24,349 nt of DNA, from the NCBI GenBank assembly GCA_043777755.1, contig JAYWHK010000185.1:1-24349 (forward strand), read 5' to 3'. The notes under the pieces are model-generated. The model was not told the DNA's origin. It did not search any database and saw nothing but the letters and a program-made list of their open reading frames with translations. Shown in pieces: positions 12,728 to 22,003 of this stretch. Within the stretch, counting starts at the first letter, position 1, and every line of letters starts with the position of its first letter. A program made the position numbers and the translations under genes. Origin of the DNA: CANHEE01 sp043777755. Lineage in GTDB: Bacteria > Bacteroidota > Bacteroidia > Chitinophagales > Saprospiraceae.

Positions 12728-15700
12728 ATGATAAAAAATATTTTACGCTCACTTTCTTTTGTTGTATTCTTTGCCTTATCGCAAACCTCGTTTGCATTTG
12801 CGATGAATGACACGCTCGAACTCATTTTGCCAACGGACTTAGCCATAAAATGTGGCGAAACGAAATCTGTTCCCGTTACGATAAAAAACTTTTCCAATAT
12901 AAAATCATTGAAATTTAGCTTGGAAATCAATGGAAATATTTTGTTTTTTCAAAGCGTTGGGCAAAACAGCAGTGTCAGTCCTCAGCCTACGGCAACGACG
13001 CAAGGTGCAAACCTCGTGTCGGTCAATTGGTCATCAAATATGGCACTGACTTTTGTGGATTTTACCACGGCTTTTGAATTGGTTTTTAAAGCAAACAAAG
13101 GCGGCGGTCAAACCACGCCATTGACCTTCAAATCCATTCCAACCAACATCGAAGCGATCAATAATTTGAACCAAATTGTTCCCGTCAAAGTGCGCAATGG
13201 TTCGTTGAAAATCGTGGACGAAGTTGCGCCAGTCGCTACTTGTCCTTTGAGCCAAACTTATTTTGTACCCGTAAGTACTGATACAACTTTGAGCAACATA
13301 ACCGCTTCTGTATTAGACAATTGTGGCGTTGGATTCATCTCAAACTACGCCATTACAGGCACAACTACGGCAACTGGAACAGGCGATGCAACAGGCGTAA
13401 AATTCAAAACAGGTGTTTCTAATGTCATGTACACCGCAACGGACGAAGTTGGAAATAAGTCGCAATGTGCTTTTCAAGTCATTGTCAAAAAAAATAAAAA
13501 CGTAACGATTTACGCCAATTCACCCATGGTGACTTGTGGTGATTCTATCGTTAAAATAGATATTTTTGCGTCAAATGCGCAGAATTTAGGAAGTTTTCAA
13601 TTCAAAACACTTTGGAACACAACAGCTTTTTCATACAAAAGAGTTGAAAATTTTGCTTCGATTTTGAATTATCAGGCAAATGGTTCTGGCAATACTGGAG
13701 TAAATTTGACCGAAATTGCAGCTGGAAAGATAGAAATGATTGCACCTCTTTTAGGCACTTCAATTTCTGTTCCGAACAATATCCGACTATTTACTTTGGT
13801 ATTAAAAGTAAATAGCAAAGGTAGCGGTGTTATTGATTTTGAAAATGTTGATATTTCAAATGATGCAGCGCCACCAACAACTATTCCAGCGGATTTAATT
13901 CCTTCTACCATTATCGTAGAAGATAAAATTTTCCCTACGATTACTTGTCCTGCTGATGTAGAAATTTTTGCAGGCATGAGCGGAACGGGTTTAGTTCCAG
14001 TTCCGAATATTGATGCCGTAGCTGCTGACAATTGTGGCTTGAAAGAAGTAAAATACACATTAATCGGTGCTACAAATGCCGTTGGTACGGGTTCTGCGAG
14101 CAATTTATTGTTTGCACCAGGAATGACAAACGTAGCTTACGATGCGCAAGATTATTCATTTAATGTGAAAAGTTGTGCGTTCAAAGTAAAAGTAAAACGT
14201 TTGGCTTTACAATTACAAAATGACACAATCGCTTGTAATACAAATACTTATAAAATAAAATTAAGAGTACGTGATTTTAAAAATGTTGGAAAAATTCAAT
14301 ATTCCATCAATTTTAATCCTGCAAAATTAGGCTATGTAGCATCTTCGGCGGTCATTCCCAATTCGGCAATTTCAGCAGTAAGCACAATTTCTGCGAGCAA
14401 TGCCGCTACTGGAAAAATCTTGGTTGGTTTTAACAATGCCAGCAGCTTTGATTTGCCAGATGGCGACGTTTTGTTAGAGCTGACGTTTAATGTTTTGGAC
14501 CAAACTTTGGGTGCTTCGCATGACATTACGATTGCTGACAAAGATGCCGAACAACGCAATCCAACCGCTACGATTCCGATGGAATCAAAAGATGGAAAAG
14601 TAACGATTTTAGATAAAATTGCGCCTGTTGTTGCCAACTGCCCATTGCCAATTACCTTAAATATTGTTGGTTGCGACACTATAGTAACTTGGCAAGCAAT
14701 TACAGCAACTGACAACTGTGGTGGTTCTGTGAATTTTACTCAAAATTTTGCTTCTGGAAATGTTTTTCCAGTTGGAAAAACCACTGTAAGCTATTCATTT
14801 ACAGACGTTAGCATGAACAAAAGCTATTGTGAATTTGATGTTATTGTAAAAGATAAGATTGCGCCTACGATTACTTCTTGCCCTACCGATACGATTAAAA
14901 TTTTGGTTGGAACAGGAAATTGCGAAGCTGCCATTCCTGCTTTTACGCCAAGTGTTATAGACAATTGTGCGGCAGGAACGACCATCACTCAAAGTCCAAC
15001 GGCAGGAACAAAATTTCCTCCAAGTATTCAAAAAGTAACGTTTACAGTTACAGACAAAGGTGGAAATTCGGCAATTTGTGTTCGCTATGTCAAAATTGCA
15101 GACGAAATAAAGCCTGTTTTTGTAGGATTGCCAAGTCCTCCATTTCAATTGATTCCTGCGGAAGCTGGAAAATGTGGCGCAAAAGCATCTTGGACAAAAC
15201 CAACAGCTACGGACAATTGTACCCAAAACGCTACTGTTTTACAAGACAAACAACCTTTGGATTTTTTCAATGTTGGTTTGGATAGCGTACAATTCACTGC
15301 TTTAGACGATTATTTCAATAAATCTACAAGCCTTTTAAAAATAAAAATATTTGACAGCGAACCGCCAAAATTCAAAAATTGTTCGAATGGTTCTCGTGAC
15401 ACCATTTTGTATTTGACAGCTGGTGATTGCGATGTTATTTTTACACCGATAACTTTGAAAGCAACGGACAACTGTATTGTTGGTGAGTTTAATGTTAATC
15501 CAAACAATGCGCCTTCAAACAAATCTTTTTCTTTGGGAAAAACGACTTTGAATTACATTGCAAAAGATTGGGATTTGCCAGCGCAAACGCTTTGCCAATT
15601 CAATGTGATTGTTTTAGACACCATAAAACCAACAATCGTTTGTCCTTCGGACGTGACGCAAAATACAGGCGTAACTTGTTCTGCTTCTTACACTTTGCCA

Positions 15701-18289
15701 AATGCAACGGCAACTGACAACTGTACAGCAAGCAATAAAATAACAATTTTGGCAGATTATAACTTGAATATTTACAATACAGGAACAAGAGTAGTGACTT
15801 TCACCGCTGCGGATAGTTCTGGAAATAAAGCAACTTGCCAAGCAAAAGTAACTGTAAAAGACATTATTTTGCCTTCGATTACCTTCAATTTGCCAAATGG
15901 AAACAGCAAGCAAGTGACGATTCAAGCGGGTTCTAATTCTTGTGATGCAATATTCGATTGGATAACACCAACAGTGAATGAAAACTGTAAGTTAGATACT
16001 GTTTATTCTAATATTAAACCAAATAGTGTTTTTCCATTAGGAACGACAACCGTTATTTATACAGCAAAAGATAAAAGTGGCAATGTCGCAGTGGATTCTT
16101 TCAAAGTTACCGTCATTGACAATGAAAAACCGCAACCAAATTCACCTTGTCCTTCTAATTTTGTCAATGTTCCAAATGAATTGGGAAAATGTGGCGCAAC
16201 ATTTAAGTTCCCTGACTATACCGACAATTGTACCGCAAAAAGTGATTTGAAAATGACCATCAATGGCGTTACGCCAATGAGTAATTTTTTCACTTATCCA
16301 GGAACATATCCTTTGACATTGAGCGTAAAAGACAAATCAGGCAATGAATCTACTTGCCAAACGGTTATTACGCTCAAAGACGAAGAAAAACCAGTACCGA
16401 ATTGTCCGAATAATGTATCAGTAACCGCTGTTAATGGAGCTTGTGATTATACTTTTACAGCACTGACAGCATTACAAGTGCCTATTTTTACAGATGCTTG
16501 TGATGGAAACATTACTAAAATTGATACGATAGGTTTTCCAAAAGGCGCAAAATTCCCTTCAGGAACAACAACCTTGACGTTTAAGGCAAAAGACAAAGCT
16601 GGAAATGAATCAGTTTGTTCTTACACGGTTACGGTGAGCGGAAGTGCCGCACCTATCATTGACAACACAACTTGCAAAGATATTATTTTAGAATTAAAAG
16701 GAAATAAATGCGATACAACATTGGGATTGTTAAAACCAATTACGACTTATTCTTGCTCAGGAAAAGATACAGAAACCTATACTATAGGAGCGAGTACATC
16801 GAATGTTGGTTTGTCCTATAATTTTTCCGTAGGAGAAAAAACAGTTTTATATGCAGCGAAAAATATTAGTGGTTTGACTTCAACGTGTAGTTTCAAGGTG
16901 ATTGTAAAAGAAACAACGCCACCTACTTTTGATGCTTTTCCAGCGACAATAACAGAGGCAATTCCAGCAAATTCAACCAATTGTAAAGTAAAAGTCAGCT
17001 GGGCAACACCAATGGCAAAAGACAATTGCGGAACGCCAACAGTTGAAATTCTTAGTCCAATTGGCATCACTTCTGGCAGCGAATTTCCAATTGGAACACA
17101 AGTCGTTGTTTTCAAAGCAACAGATAACGCTGGAAATACAGCCATCAGAAGTATGTTAATAGTCGTCACAGATAAAATTGCGCCTGTTTTCACAGCTTGT
17201 CCTACAAAAGAAGTGGTTTTAAGTGTTGATGGAACAAAAATCACAGATACGGAAAATCAGATTTTGTCTTTGGCTCAAACAGCCACTTGCGATGGTTTGA
17301 CCGTAATGTATAAACCATTTACGGCAAACGATAATTGCGACCCAATCGTTGATTATGATATTCAACTCAATCAATTGCCAGGCAAAACTTTTCCTTTAGG
17401 AAAAAGTACCATCACTTGGATTGCTTCTGACAAATCAAAAAATACTGCGGTTTGTAGCATGGTAATCAATATTTTACCTTTGAAAAAAGCAAAAGCGAGC
17501 GTTTCAGAAGCTGCGCCTTGTGTTGGAGAATCTGTTCAGCTTAGTGCCGAAGCGGTTACAAACGCAACCTACAATTGGACAGGCGTAAATAATTTTTCTT
17601 CCAATCAAAAAGATGCTATGGTGAAAAATGTAACTTTGACAAGTACAGGAAAATATGCTGTTAATTACAGTGTTGGTGCTTGTAAATCAGCTTTTGATAC
17701 GGTTTCAATCGTTGTTTTGGCAGCTCCTTCTGTGAACTCAGACGAATATACCGTAGAATCGGGCAAAGTTTTAACCAATAATATCACTACAAATGATGTT
17801 TTATTGGATAAAAAATTGACTTATAAAGTAAAATTAGCTCAAGACCTCAGCAATCCAAATGCTGGAACATTGGTACTGAATCCTGATGGAACTTTTACCT
17901 TTACCTCAAAGGCAGGTTTTGTAGGCGAAGTCGTTTTCAAATATAACTTATGTTACGATGATTGTCCTGACGCTTGCGCCAACGACAAATCTGTAAAAAT
18001 AACCGTAACACCAACTATTGACAAAACGGTTACGATTCCTACTTTATTTTCTCCAAACGGTGATGGAATCAATGACGAATTGCTCATTGCTGGAATTGCT
18101 GGAAAAACAAGCGTAAAATTGACCGTATTTAGTCAATGGGGCGAAGAAGTTTACCGTAGCGACACTTACAAAAACGATTGGAAAGGTACTTGGAATGATA
18201 AGGATTTGCCAGATGGCACTTATTATTATATTTTCCAACTTGATGCCCAAAGCGAAGTGAAAAAAGGTTTTGTAAATATTTTTAGGTAA
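12728..18289 (+). CDS. Giant HYR/cohesin-like surface protein with T9SS type-B sorting domain
   Basis: The 1853-residue protein is exported by a signal peptide (residues 1-25, ending SFAFA). Domains in order: cohesin-like (27-160), HYR (167-258), cohesin-like (259-400), HYR (403-491), cohesin-like (493-630), and eleven further HYR domains (631-1585). Each HYR shows an AP-x-x-x-CP start, a central (T/D)DNC and a final TA-D-x-x-GN-x-x-x-C-x-F-x-V pattern. An Ig/PKD-like domain (1588-1667), a cadherin-like beta domain (1668-1766) and the gliding-motility-associated C-terminal domain (about 1768-1853, PTLFSPNGDGINDELLI ... WGEEVYRS ... LPDGTYYYIF) complete it. The last domain is the type-B sorting signal for T9SS, so the protein should reach the cell surface or medium and probably acts in adhesion. 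The conserved Cys pairs fit an extracellular protein. The PorP/SprF gene that follows is the usual partner. Confidence 0.93.
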   Translation: MIKNILRSLSFVVFFALSQTSFAFAMNDTLELILPTDLAIKCGETKSVPVTIKNFSNIKSLKFSLEINGNILFFQSVGQNSSVSPQPTATTQGANLVSVNWSSNMALTFVDFTTAFELVFKANKGGGQTTPLTFKSIPTNIEAINNLNQIVPVKVRNGSLKIVDEVAPVATCPLSQTYFVPVSTDTTLSNITASVLDNCGVGFISNYAITGTTTATGTGDATGVKFKTGVSNVMYTATDEVGNKSQCAFQVIVKKNKNVTIYANSPMVTCGDSIVKIDIFASNAQNLGSFQFKTLWNTTAFSYKRVENFASILNYQANGSGNTGVNLTEIAAGKIEMIAPLLGTSISVPNNIRLFTLVLKVNSKGSGVIDFENVDISNDAAPPTTIPADLIPSTIIVEDKIFPTITCPADVEIFAGMSGTGLVPVPNIDAVAADNCGLKEVKYTLIGATNAVGTGSASNLLFAPGMTNVAYDAQDYSFNVKSCAFKVKVKRLALQLQNDTIACNTNTYKIKLRVRDFKNVGKIQYSINFNPAKLGYVASSAVIPNSAISAVSTISASNAATGKILVGFNNASSFDLPDGDVLLELTFNVLDQTLGASHDITIADKDAEQRNPTATIPMESKDGKVTILDKIAPVVANCPLPITLNIVGCDTIVTWQAITATDNCGGSVNFTQNFASGNVFPVGKTTVSYSFTDVSMNKSYCEFDVIVKDKIAPTITSCPTDTIKILVGTGNCEAAIPAFTPSVIDNCAAGTTITQSPTAGTKFPPSIQKVTFTVTDKGGNSAICVRYVKIADEIKPVFVGLPSPPFQLIPAEAGKCGAKASWTKPTATDNCTQNATVLQDKQPLDFFNVGLDSVQFTALDDYFNKSTSLLKIKIFDSEPPKFKNCSNGSRDTILYLTAGDCDVIFTPITLKATDNCIVGEFNVNPNNAPSNKSFSLGKTTLNYIAKDWDLPAQTLCQFNVIVLDTIKPTIVCPSDVTQNTGVTCSASYTLPNATATDNCTASNKITILADYNLNIYNTGTRVVTFTAADSSGNKATCQAKVTVKDIILPSITFNLPNGNSKQVTIQAGSNSCDAIFDWITPTVNENCKLDTVYSNIKPNSVFPLGTTTVIYTAKDKSGNVAVDSFKVTVIDNEKPQPNSPCPSNFVNVPNELGKCGATFKFPDYTDNCTAKSDLKMTINGVTPMSNFFTYPGTYPLTLSVKDKSGNESTCQTVITLKDEEKPVPNCPNNVSVTAVNGACDYTFTALTALQVPIFTDACDGNITKIDTIGFPKGAKFPSGTTTLTFKAKDKAGNESVCSYTVTVSGSAAPIIDNTTCKDIILELKGNKCDTTLGLLKPITTYSCSGKDTETYTIGASTSNVGLSYNFSVGEKTVLYAAKNISGLTSTCSFKVIVKETTPPTFDAFPATITEAIPANSTNCKVKVSWATPMAKDNCGTPTVEILSPIGITSGSEFPIGTQVVVFKATDNAGNTAIRSMLIVVTDKIAPVFTACPTKEVVLSVDGTKITDTENQILSLAQTATCDGLTVMYKPFTANDNCDPIVDYDIQLNQLPGKTFPLGKSTITWIASDKSKNTAVCSMVINILPLKKAKASVSEAAPCVGESVQLSAEAVTNATYNWTGVNNFSSNQKDAMVKNVTLTSTGKYAVNYSVGACKSAFDTVSIVVLAAPSVNSDEYTVESGKVLTNNITTNDVLLDKKLTYKVKLAQDLSNPNAGTLVLNPDGTFTFTSKAGFVGEVVFKYNLCYDDCPDACANDKSVKITVTPTIDKTVTIPTLFSPNGDGINDELLIAGIAGKTSVKLTVFSQWGEEVYRSDTYKNDWKGTWNDKDLPDGTYYYIFQLDAQSEVKKGFVNIFR

Positions 18290-18291
18290 AA

Positions 18292-18319
18292 AAAATCGTG
18301 AGTCGAAAATCGTGAGTCG
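18292..18319 (+). repeat. Tandem 14-bp direct repeat
   Basis: AAAATCGTGAGTCG occurs twice in tandem (18292-18305 and 18306-18319) directly after the stop codon of the giant HYR gene, with a further partial GTGA. It belongs to the GTCGTGAGTCG-like intergenic repeat type often seen in Bacteroidota. Confidence 0.6.
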
Positions 18320-18370
18320 TGAAAAAGTAGCGTACTCTGTTATTTTAAACCATTGATAAAAAAATATAAA

Positions 18371-19312
18371 ATGAAAAAAATATTAATATTCTCTTTTGTA
18401 ATTGTTTGGTTTTCAGCTTTTTCGCAACAAGAAAATCAATATACACAATTCATGCACACCAAACTTTTGTTCAATCCAGCTTTTGCAGGAGCGAGAGAAG
18501 TCAGTTCCGTTTCGGCATTGTACCGCCAGCAATGGTTGGGTTTTGAAGGTGCGCCAGTATCGCAGTTGGTGAGTTTTGATGCGCCGTTAAAATCAAAAAG
18601 AGTTGGTTTGGGTGTCAATTTGCATCACCATACCATTGGTCAAGTCAATGACAATTATATGGTCAATTTGGCGTATTCTTACAGCTTGGTTCGTACGGAA
18701 GACGTAAATGTAAAGTTCGGAATTGGGGCAACTTTTCGTCATTATCGCTTGGAATTGACCAGTTTGAATACAGGAAATACAACTGCTGACCCAGCGCAAC
18801 TACAACCCAATGCCAATACATTGAACAATGGAAATATCGGCGGCGGCTTGTATTTTACGTTCAAAGATTTTTATATTGGGCTTTCTGTACCAAACATTTA
18901 CAGAAACCAATTGGGAAATGGAAGTGCAACGCTCAATGCCGAAAGTAAGCCACACTTTTACGGAATGGTTGGCGGACTTTTCCCACTTTCAAGCAATATT
19001 GACTTAAAACCAGCTGCAATTGTCAAATATGCTACAAATGCACCGTTCAGTGCTGATGCCAATTTGACTTTTGTTTTCAATAAAAAATTCAATCTTGGAG
19101 CTTCTTATCGAACAGGTTACAGCACAAAAGGAGAATCAATTGATGCCTTAATGTTTTTTCAAGTCAATCCAAAATTCGGTATAGGCGCAGCTTATGACTA
19201 TAACATTTCTGATTTGAGAAGTTACCAAAACGGTAGTTTTGAAGCATTGATTCGCTATGATTTCAGCGCAAAAGACAAAGATGTTTTCACAAATCCAAGA
19301 TTTTTCTTTTAG
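18371..19312 (+). CDS. PorP/SprF family T9SS outer-membrane protein
   Basis: The 313-residue protein has a signal peptide (KKILIFSFVIVWFSAFSQQ) and the PorP/SprF signature. QENQYTQFMHTKLLFNPAFAGAREVSSVSALYRQQWLGFEGAP at the start is followed by KRVGLGVNLHHHTIGQVNDNYMVNLAYSYSL, and barrel strands end in IGAAYDYNISDLRSYQNGSFEALIRYDF. In Flavobacterium johnsoniae, SprF is needed to secrete SprB; PorP/SprF paralogues next to genes with type-B C-terminal domains are thought to secrete or anchor that specific protein. Here it follows the giant HYR gene by about 80 bases with no terminator between. I chose the ATG at 18371 rather than a TTG six codons upstream at 18353, because the ATG starts a proper signal peptide. 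Confidence 0.93.
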   Translation: MKKILIFSFVIVWFSAFSQQENQYTQFMHTKLLFNPAFAGAREVSSVSALYRQQWLGFEGAPVSQLVSFDAPLKSKRVGLGVNLHHHTIGQVNDNYMVNLAYSYSLVRTEDVNVKFGIGATFRHYRLELTSLNTGNTTADPAQLQPNANTLNNGNIGGGLYFTFKDFYIGLSVPNIYRNQLGNGSATLNAESKPHFYGMVGGLFPLSSNIDLKPAAIVKYATNAPFSADANLTFVFNKKFNLGASYRTGYSTKGESIDALMFFQVNPKFGIGAAYDYNISDLRSYQNGSFEALIRYDFSAKDKDVFTNPRFFF

Positions 19313-19389
19313 TAAATATCTTAAAAACCTTAACGATTATACTTATGAAATACTTAAATTTTTCAATTTTATATAAATGTATTATTTTT

Positions 19390-19409
19390 ATTTTTTTTAT
19401 AAAAAAAAT
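19390..19409. repeat. 20-bp A/T palindrome, second copy
   Basis: A, eight T, A, then the reverse complement: identical to the core of the 36-bp palindrome at 1834-1853. It ends in the ATG at 19408, which I prefer as the start of the OmpA-family gene. Confidence 0.5.
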
Positions 19410-21879
19410 GATAAAAAACATTACATCACGTTTAGCTATCATGCTGGCAAGTCCTCCCTTCAGGGTCGCAAATGACTCCTTCGGAGGAGGATTTAGTCAC
19501 GAAGGACTCCTTTGGAGGTGGGGCTTTAAGTGTGTCCTTTTCCTCTTACTTTCTCTGAATCTTCACGCTCAAAGCGAAGTTTCAACCGACGATAAAGCAC
19601 TGATTATCAACGAAAGCACCATCAACGGAACGAACTTTGAGTTTAGTCCAACATTTTATGAAAATGGCATTGTATTTATCTCAACAGATAAATCAACAGC
19701 TGATAAAATTACAGATAAGAAACAAAAAGGAAACAAAGGCGTTTCGATTCAAATTGCTCGTCGTGGTCCAGAAGGTGTTTTGGCGACACCAGAAGTTTTT
19801 TCTAAAAAAATAACTTCCGCCTATAATGATGGGCCAATGTGTTTTGACAGAGAAAATAACGTTATGTTTTACTCGACGAACAATGTAAAAGACGGTAAAA
19901 AAATAAAGTCAAAAAAAGGTGAAGTTCGACAAAAAATTGTGATGGTTACAAAACAAGGCGAAGATTGGTCTGCGCCAGTTGATTTGCCTTTTAACAATGA
20001 AGAATACGACAATGTTCACCCAGCACTTTCCGTAGATGGAAATACTTTGTTTTTTTCATCTAACCGCCCGAATGGTATTGGAGGAATGGACTTGTATTTG
20101 GTCAGAAAAAATGGTGACACTTGGGGTTCTCCAGTTAATTTAGGTCCTGATGTGAACACTGAAAAAAACGATGTTTTTCCATTTATTCATCCTGAAGGAA
20201 CCCTTTATTATGCTTCCGAAGGCAAAGGCGGATTGGGCGGATTAGACGTCTTTTTGACAAAACCAAACAGCGAAGGAACTTTTTCTTCTCCGAAAAACAT
20301 TGGAAAGCCTTACAATTCAGAAGCTGATGACTTTGGTTTTATTGCGGATTTAGAAGGAAAAAATGGTTATTTTTCATCAAATAGACAAGGTGGAAAAGGC
20401 GAAGACGACATTTATAGCTTCCATACAGACAATATTATTGGAAAAGATAAAATGAAAAATGATTGTAAAATCATGACATACATCGTTGAGAAAATGGACG
20501 GAAAAGACATTGAAGGTGTTTCGATAAAAGTGATAAATATTAGCGATTATGAGATTGGTGAAATTTTGACTGACAACAACGGAAATATCATTAAACTAAT
20601 GTCAAGTGATAGTACCAATATTTTGACCTCTGTTTCTGATGGTGGTACAGCCACCTATAGCTCAAACAGTGAAGGAAAAGTGGAATTGAAGCTAAAAGAA
20701 GGCAAATATTTGGCAAATATTAGTAAAAATGGCTATCAAAACAAGCAAATTTTATTGCCAACTTGCCAAGATAGAGATGAAGTATTGGTACTTTTAGAAA
20801 AATTAGGCGACAACACCATTCCAATGACTGGTACTTTGAAAGGTAACAGAGGAAATCCAATCACCAACGCTGTAGTGACTTTGACCGATGAAAAAACAGG
20901 ACAAACACAAGTCATTCAAACGGACAATGAAGGGAAATTTAAATATTTTGTAAAACCAAATACAGAATACAAGTTGTCTGCAACAAAAGATAATTTTTTA
21001 GCAACTTCGACTAAGTTTAGCACTACAGGTATGCAAAAAGATGCGCCCGAAATTCCAATTAAAATTGAAATGGCAGAATTGACATCGCCAGTGGAAGTGG
21101 GCAAAGTGTTTCAGTTGAACAATGTCTATTACAATTACAACGATGCTACTTTGCGTCCAGATGCTCGATTAGACCTTGACCCATTGGTTGGAATGTTAAA
21201 ATCTTTTCCAGAAATGGAAATTGAGCTTTCTTCGCATACAGATGCACGTGGAAACAACAACTACAATCAGACACTCTCTCAGCGTCGTGCCGAAAGTTGT
21301 TTTAAATATTTGACCGACAGAGGTATTAGCCCAGCACGCATCAAAGTAGTTGGTTATGGCGAAACACAATTGAGAAATAACTGCGCTGACGGTACACAAT
21401 GCACTGAAAATGAGCATAAAATCAACCGTCGTACCGAAGTAAAAATCACAAAAGCTCCAGCCGATATGGATGTTAATGTTGCTGATAAATATTACAATGG
21501 TTCGTCAAATCAAAGCAATAATAATAGCGGTAGTGGAAATATATTGGCATCTGACAACAACGGAAATTCAAATACGACAACGTACAATCCGCCAAGTAAC
21601 ACCACAAAGCCAAGTAGCAGCGATTTAAATAGTTCTATCACCAACAATATTCCAAACGGTGAATATTGGGTTATTGCAGGTTCTTACCAAGATGCTAAAA
21701 ATGCAGAAGAACAAGCACAATCTTTAAGTAGAAAAGGCTATGTTCCTACGGTTGTTTTTGCTTCTGAAATCAACTTTTATAGACTTTTAGTTGCCAAAAC
21801 AAGTAGTTTGAGCGAGGCAAGACGTTTATTAAAAGAATTGAAAAGTAAAAGAGAACCAGCTTTTGTTTTGAGAGGATAA
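19408..21879 (+). CDS. OmpA-family protein with beta-propeller, CarboxypepD_reg-like and SPOR domains
   Basis: This envelope protein resembles T9SS-linked PorE-type proteins. In order (numbering from the alternative start at 19345): a signal peptide with core CVLFLLLSLNLHA (63-75); PD40/WD40-like repeats (about 95-380; NTLFFSSNRPNGIGGMDLYLV and GYFSSNRQGGKGEDDIYSF are typical); two carboxypeptidase-regulatory-like beta domains (about 385-490 and 495-575); OmpA peptidoglycan-binding domain (about 590-710, LSSHTDARGNNNYNQTLSQRRAE and KINRRTEVKI); an Asn/Ser-rich linker; and a C-terminal SPOR domain (about 770-844). OmpA and SPOR both bind cell wall, so the protein is doubly anchored. The ATG at 19345 gives 844 residues. 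I prefer 19408 (823) because the region between is an A/T palindrome. A repeat at 19449-19530 interrupts the signal peptide in frame. Confidence 0.88.
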   Translation: MIKNITSRLAIMLASPPFRVANDSFGGGFSHEGLLWRWGFKCVLFLLLSLNLHAQSEVSTDDKALIINESTINGTNFEFSPTFYENGIVFISTDKSTADKITDKKQKGNKGVSIQIARRGPEGVLATPEVFSKKITSAYNDGPMCFDRENNVMFYSTNNVKDGKKIKSKKGEVRQKIVMVTKQGEDWSAPVDLPFNNEEYDNVHPALSVDGNTLFFSSNRPNGIGGMDLYLVRKNGDTWGSPVNLGPDVNTEKNDVFPFIHPEGTLYYASEGKGGLGGLDVFLTKPNSEGTFSSPKNIGKPYNSEADDFGFIADLEGKNGYFSSNRQGGKGEDDIYSFHTDNIIGKDKMKNDCKIMTYIVEKMDGKDIEGVSIKVINISDYEIGEILTDNNGNIIKLMSSDSTNILTSVSDGGTATYSSNSEGKVELKLKEGKYLANISKNGYQNKQILLPTCQDRDEVLVLLEKLGDNTIPMTGTLKGNRGNPITNAVVTLTDEKTGQTQVIQTDNEGKFKYFVKPNTEYKLSATKDNFLATSTKFSTTGMQKDAPEIPIKIEMAELTSPVEVGKVFQLNNVYYNYNDATLRPDARLDLDPLVGMLKSFPEMEIELSSHTDARGNNNYNQTLSQRRAESCFKYLTDRGISPARIKVVGYGETQLRNNCADGTQCTENEHKINRRTEVKITKAPADMDVNVADKYYNGSSNQSNNNSGSGNILASDNNGNSNTTTYNPPSNTTKPSSSDLNSSITNNIPNGEYWVIAGSYQDAKNAEEQAQSLSRKGYVPTVVFASEINFYRLLVAKTSSLSEARRLLKELKSKREPAFVLRG
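19449..19530 (+). repeat. Composite palindromic repeat inside the OmpA-family signal peptide
   Basis: AAGTCCTCCCTTCAGGG, a CTCCTTCGGAGG hairpin, GGATTTAG, then CTCCTTTGGAGG and GGGGCTTTAAG: the blocks and their order match the AAGTCC..TCC repeat family, with an extra unit nested inside. It encodes about 28 residues (ASPPFRVANDSFGG to FK) between the basic N-terminus and the hydrophobic core of the signal peptide, without breaking the frame. Confidence 0.6.
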
Positions 21880-21925
21880 AAAATAAAGTGCTGATTACCA
21901 GTAAATTACAATAGCTCAAAAAATT

Positions 21926-21967
21926 AAAAAAACAAATTTATTAGTCGAATAATAAATTTGTTTTTTT
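21926..21967. terminator. A/T-rich terminator hairpin after the OmpA-family gene
   Basis: 21926-21943 (seven A, then CAAATTTATTA) pairs perfectly with 21950-21967 (TAATAAATTTG, then seven T of a longer T-run) around a GTCGAA loop. The 18-bp stem and T-tract fit a rho-independent terminator closing the surface cluster 47 bases after its stop codon. It could also stop transcription from the other side. Confidence 0.7.
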
Positions 21968-21972
21968 TTTGC

Positions 21973-21980
21973 TAATTTTG
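21973..21980 (+). promoter_or_regulatory. -7 element of the type IIG gene
   Basis: TAATTTTG followed by CAC is a good TAnnTTTG element 23 bases before the ATG at 22004. The only nearby TTTG (21957-21960) is 12 bases upstream, too close for a normal -33. The element directly abuts the T-run of the preceding terminator. Confidence 0.45.
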
Positions 21981-22003
21981 CACGTCAATAAAAAGTAAAA
22001 TAT

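Noticed and set aside
12616..12810. 64-codon open frame across the terminator before the HYR gene
   Set aside because: It spans the terminator stem and overlaps the signal peptide of the large gene in another frame. It has no family likeness.
13672..14103. 143-codon minus-strand frame inside the HYR gene, and similar ones at 14332, 14795 and 16816
   Set aside because: These are mirror frames of a very long, well-supported coding sequence with strong domain matches; none has recognisable motifs.
12958..17480. CRISPR-like or tandem DNA repeat from the HYR array
   Set aside because: The periodicity is at the protein domain level (about 87 residues); DNA copies are well diverged and there are no identical repeats with spacers.
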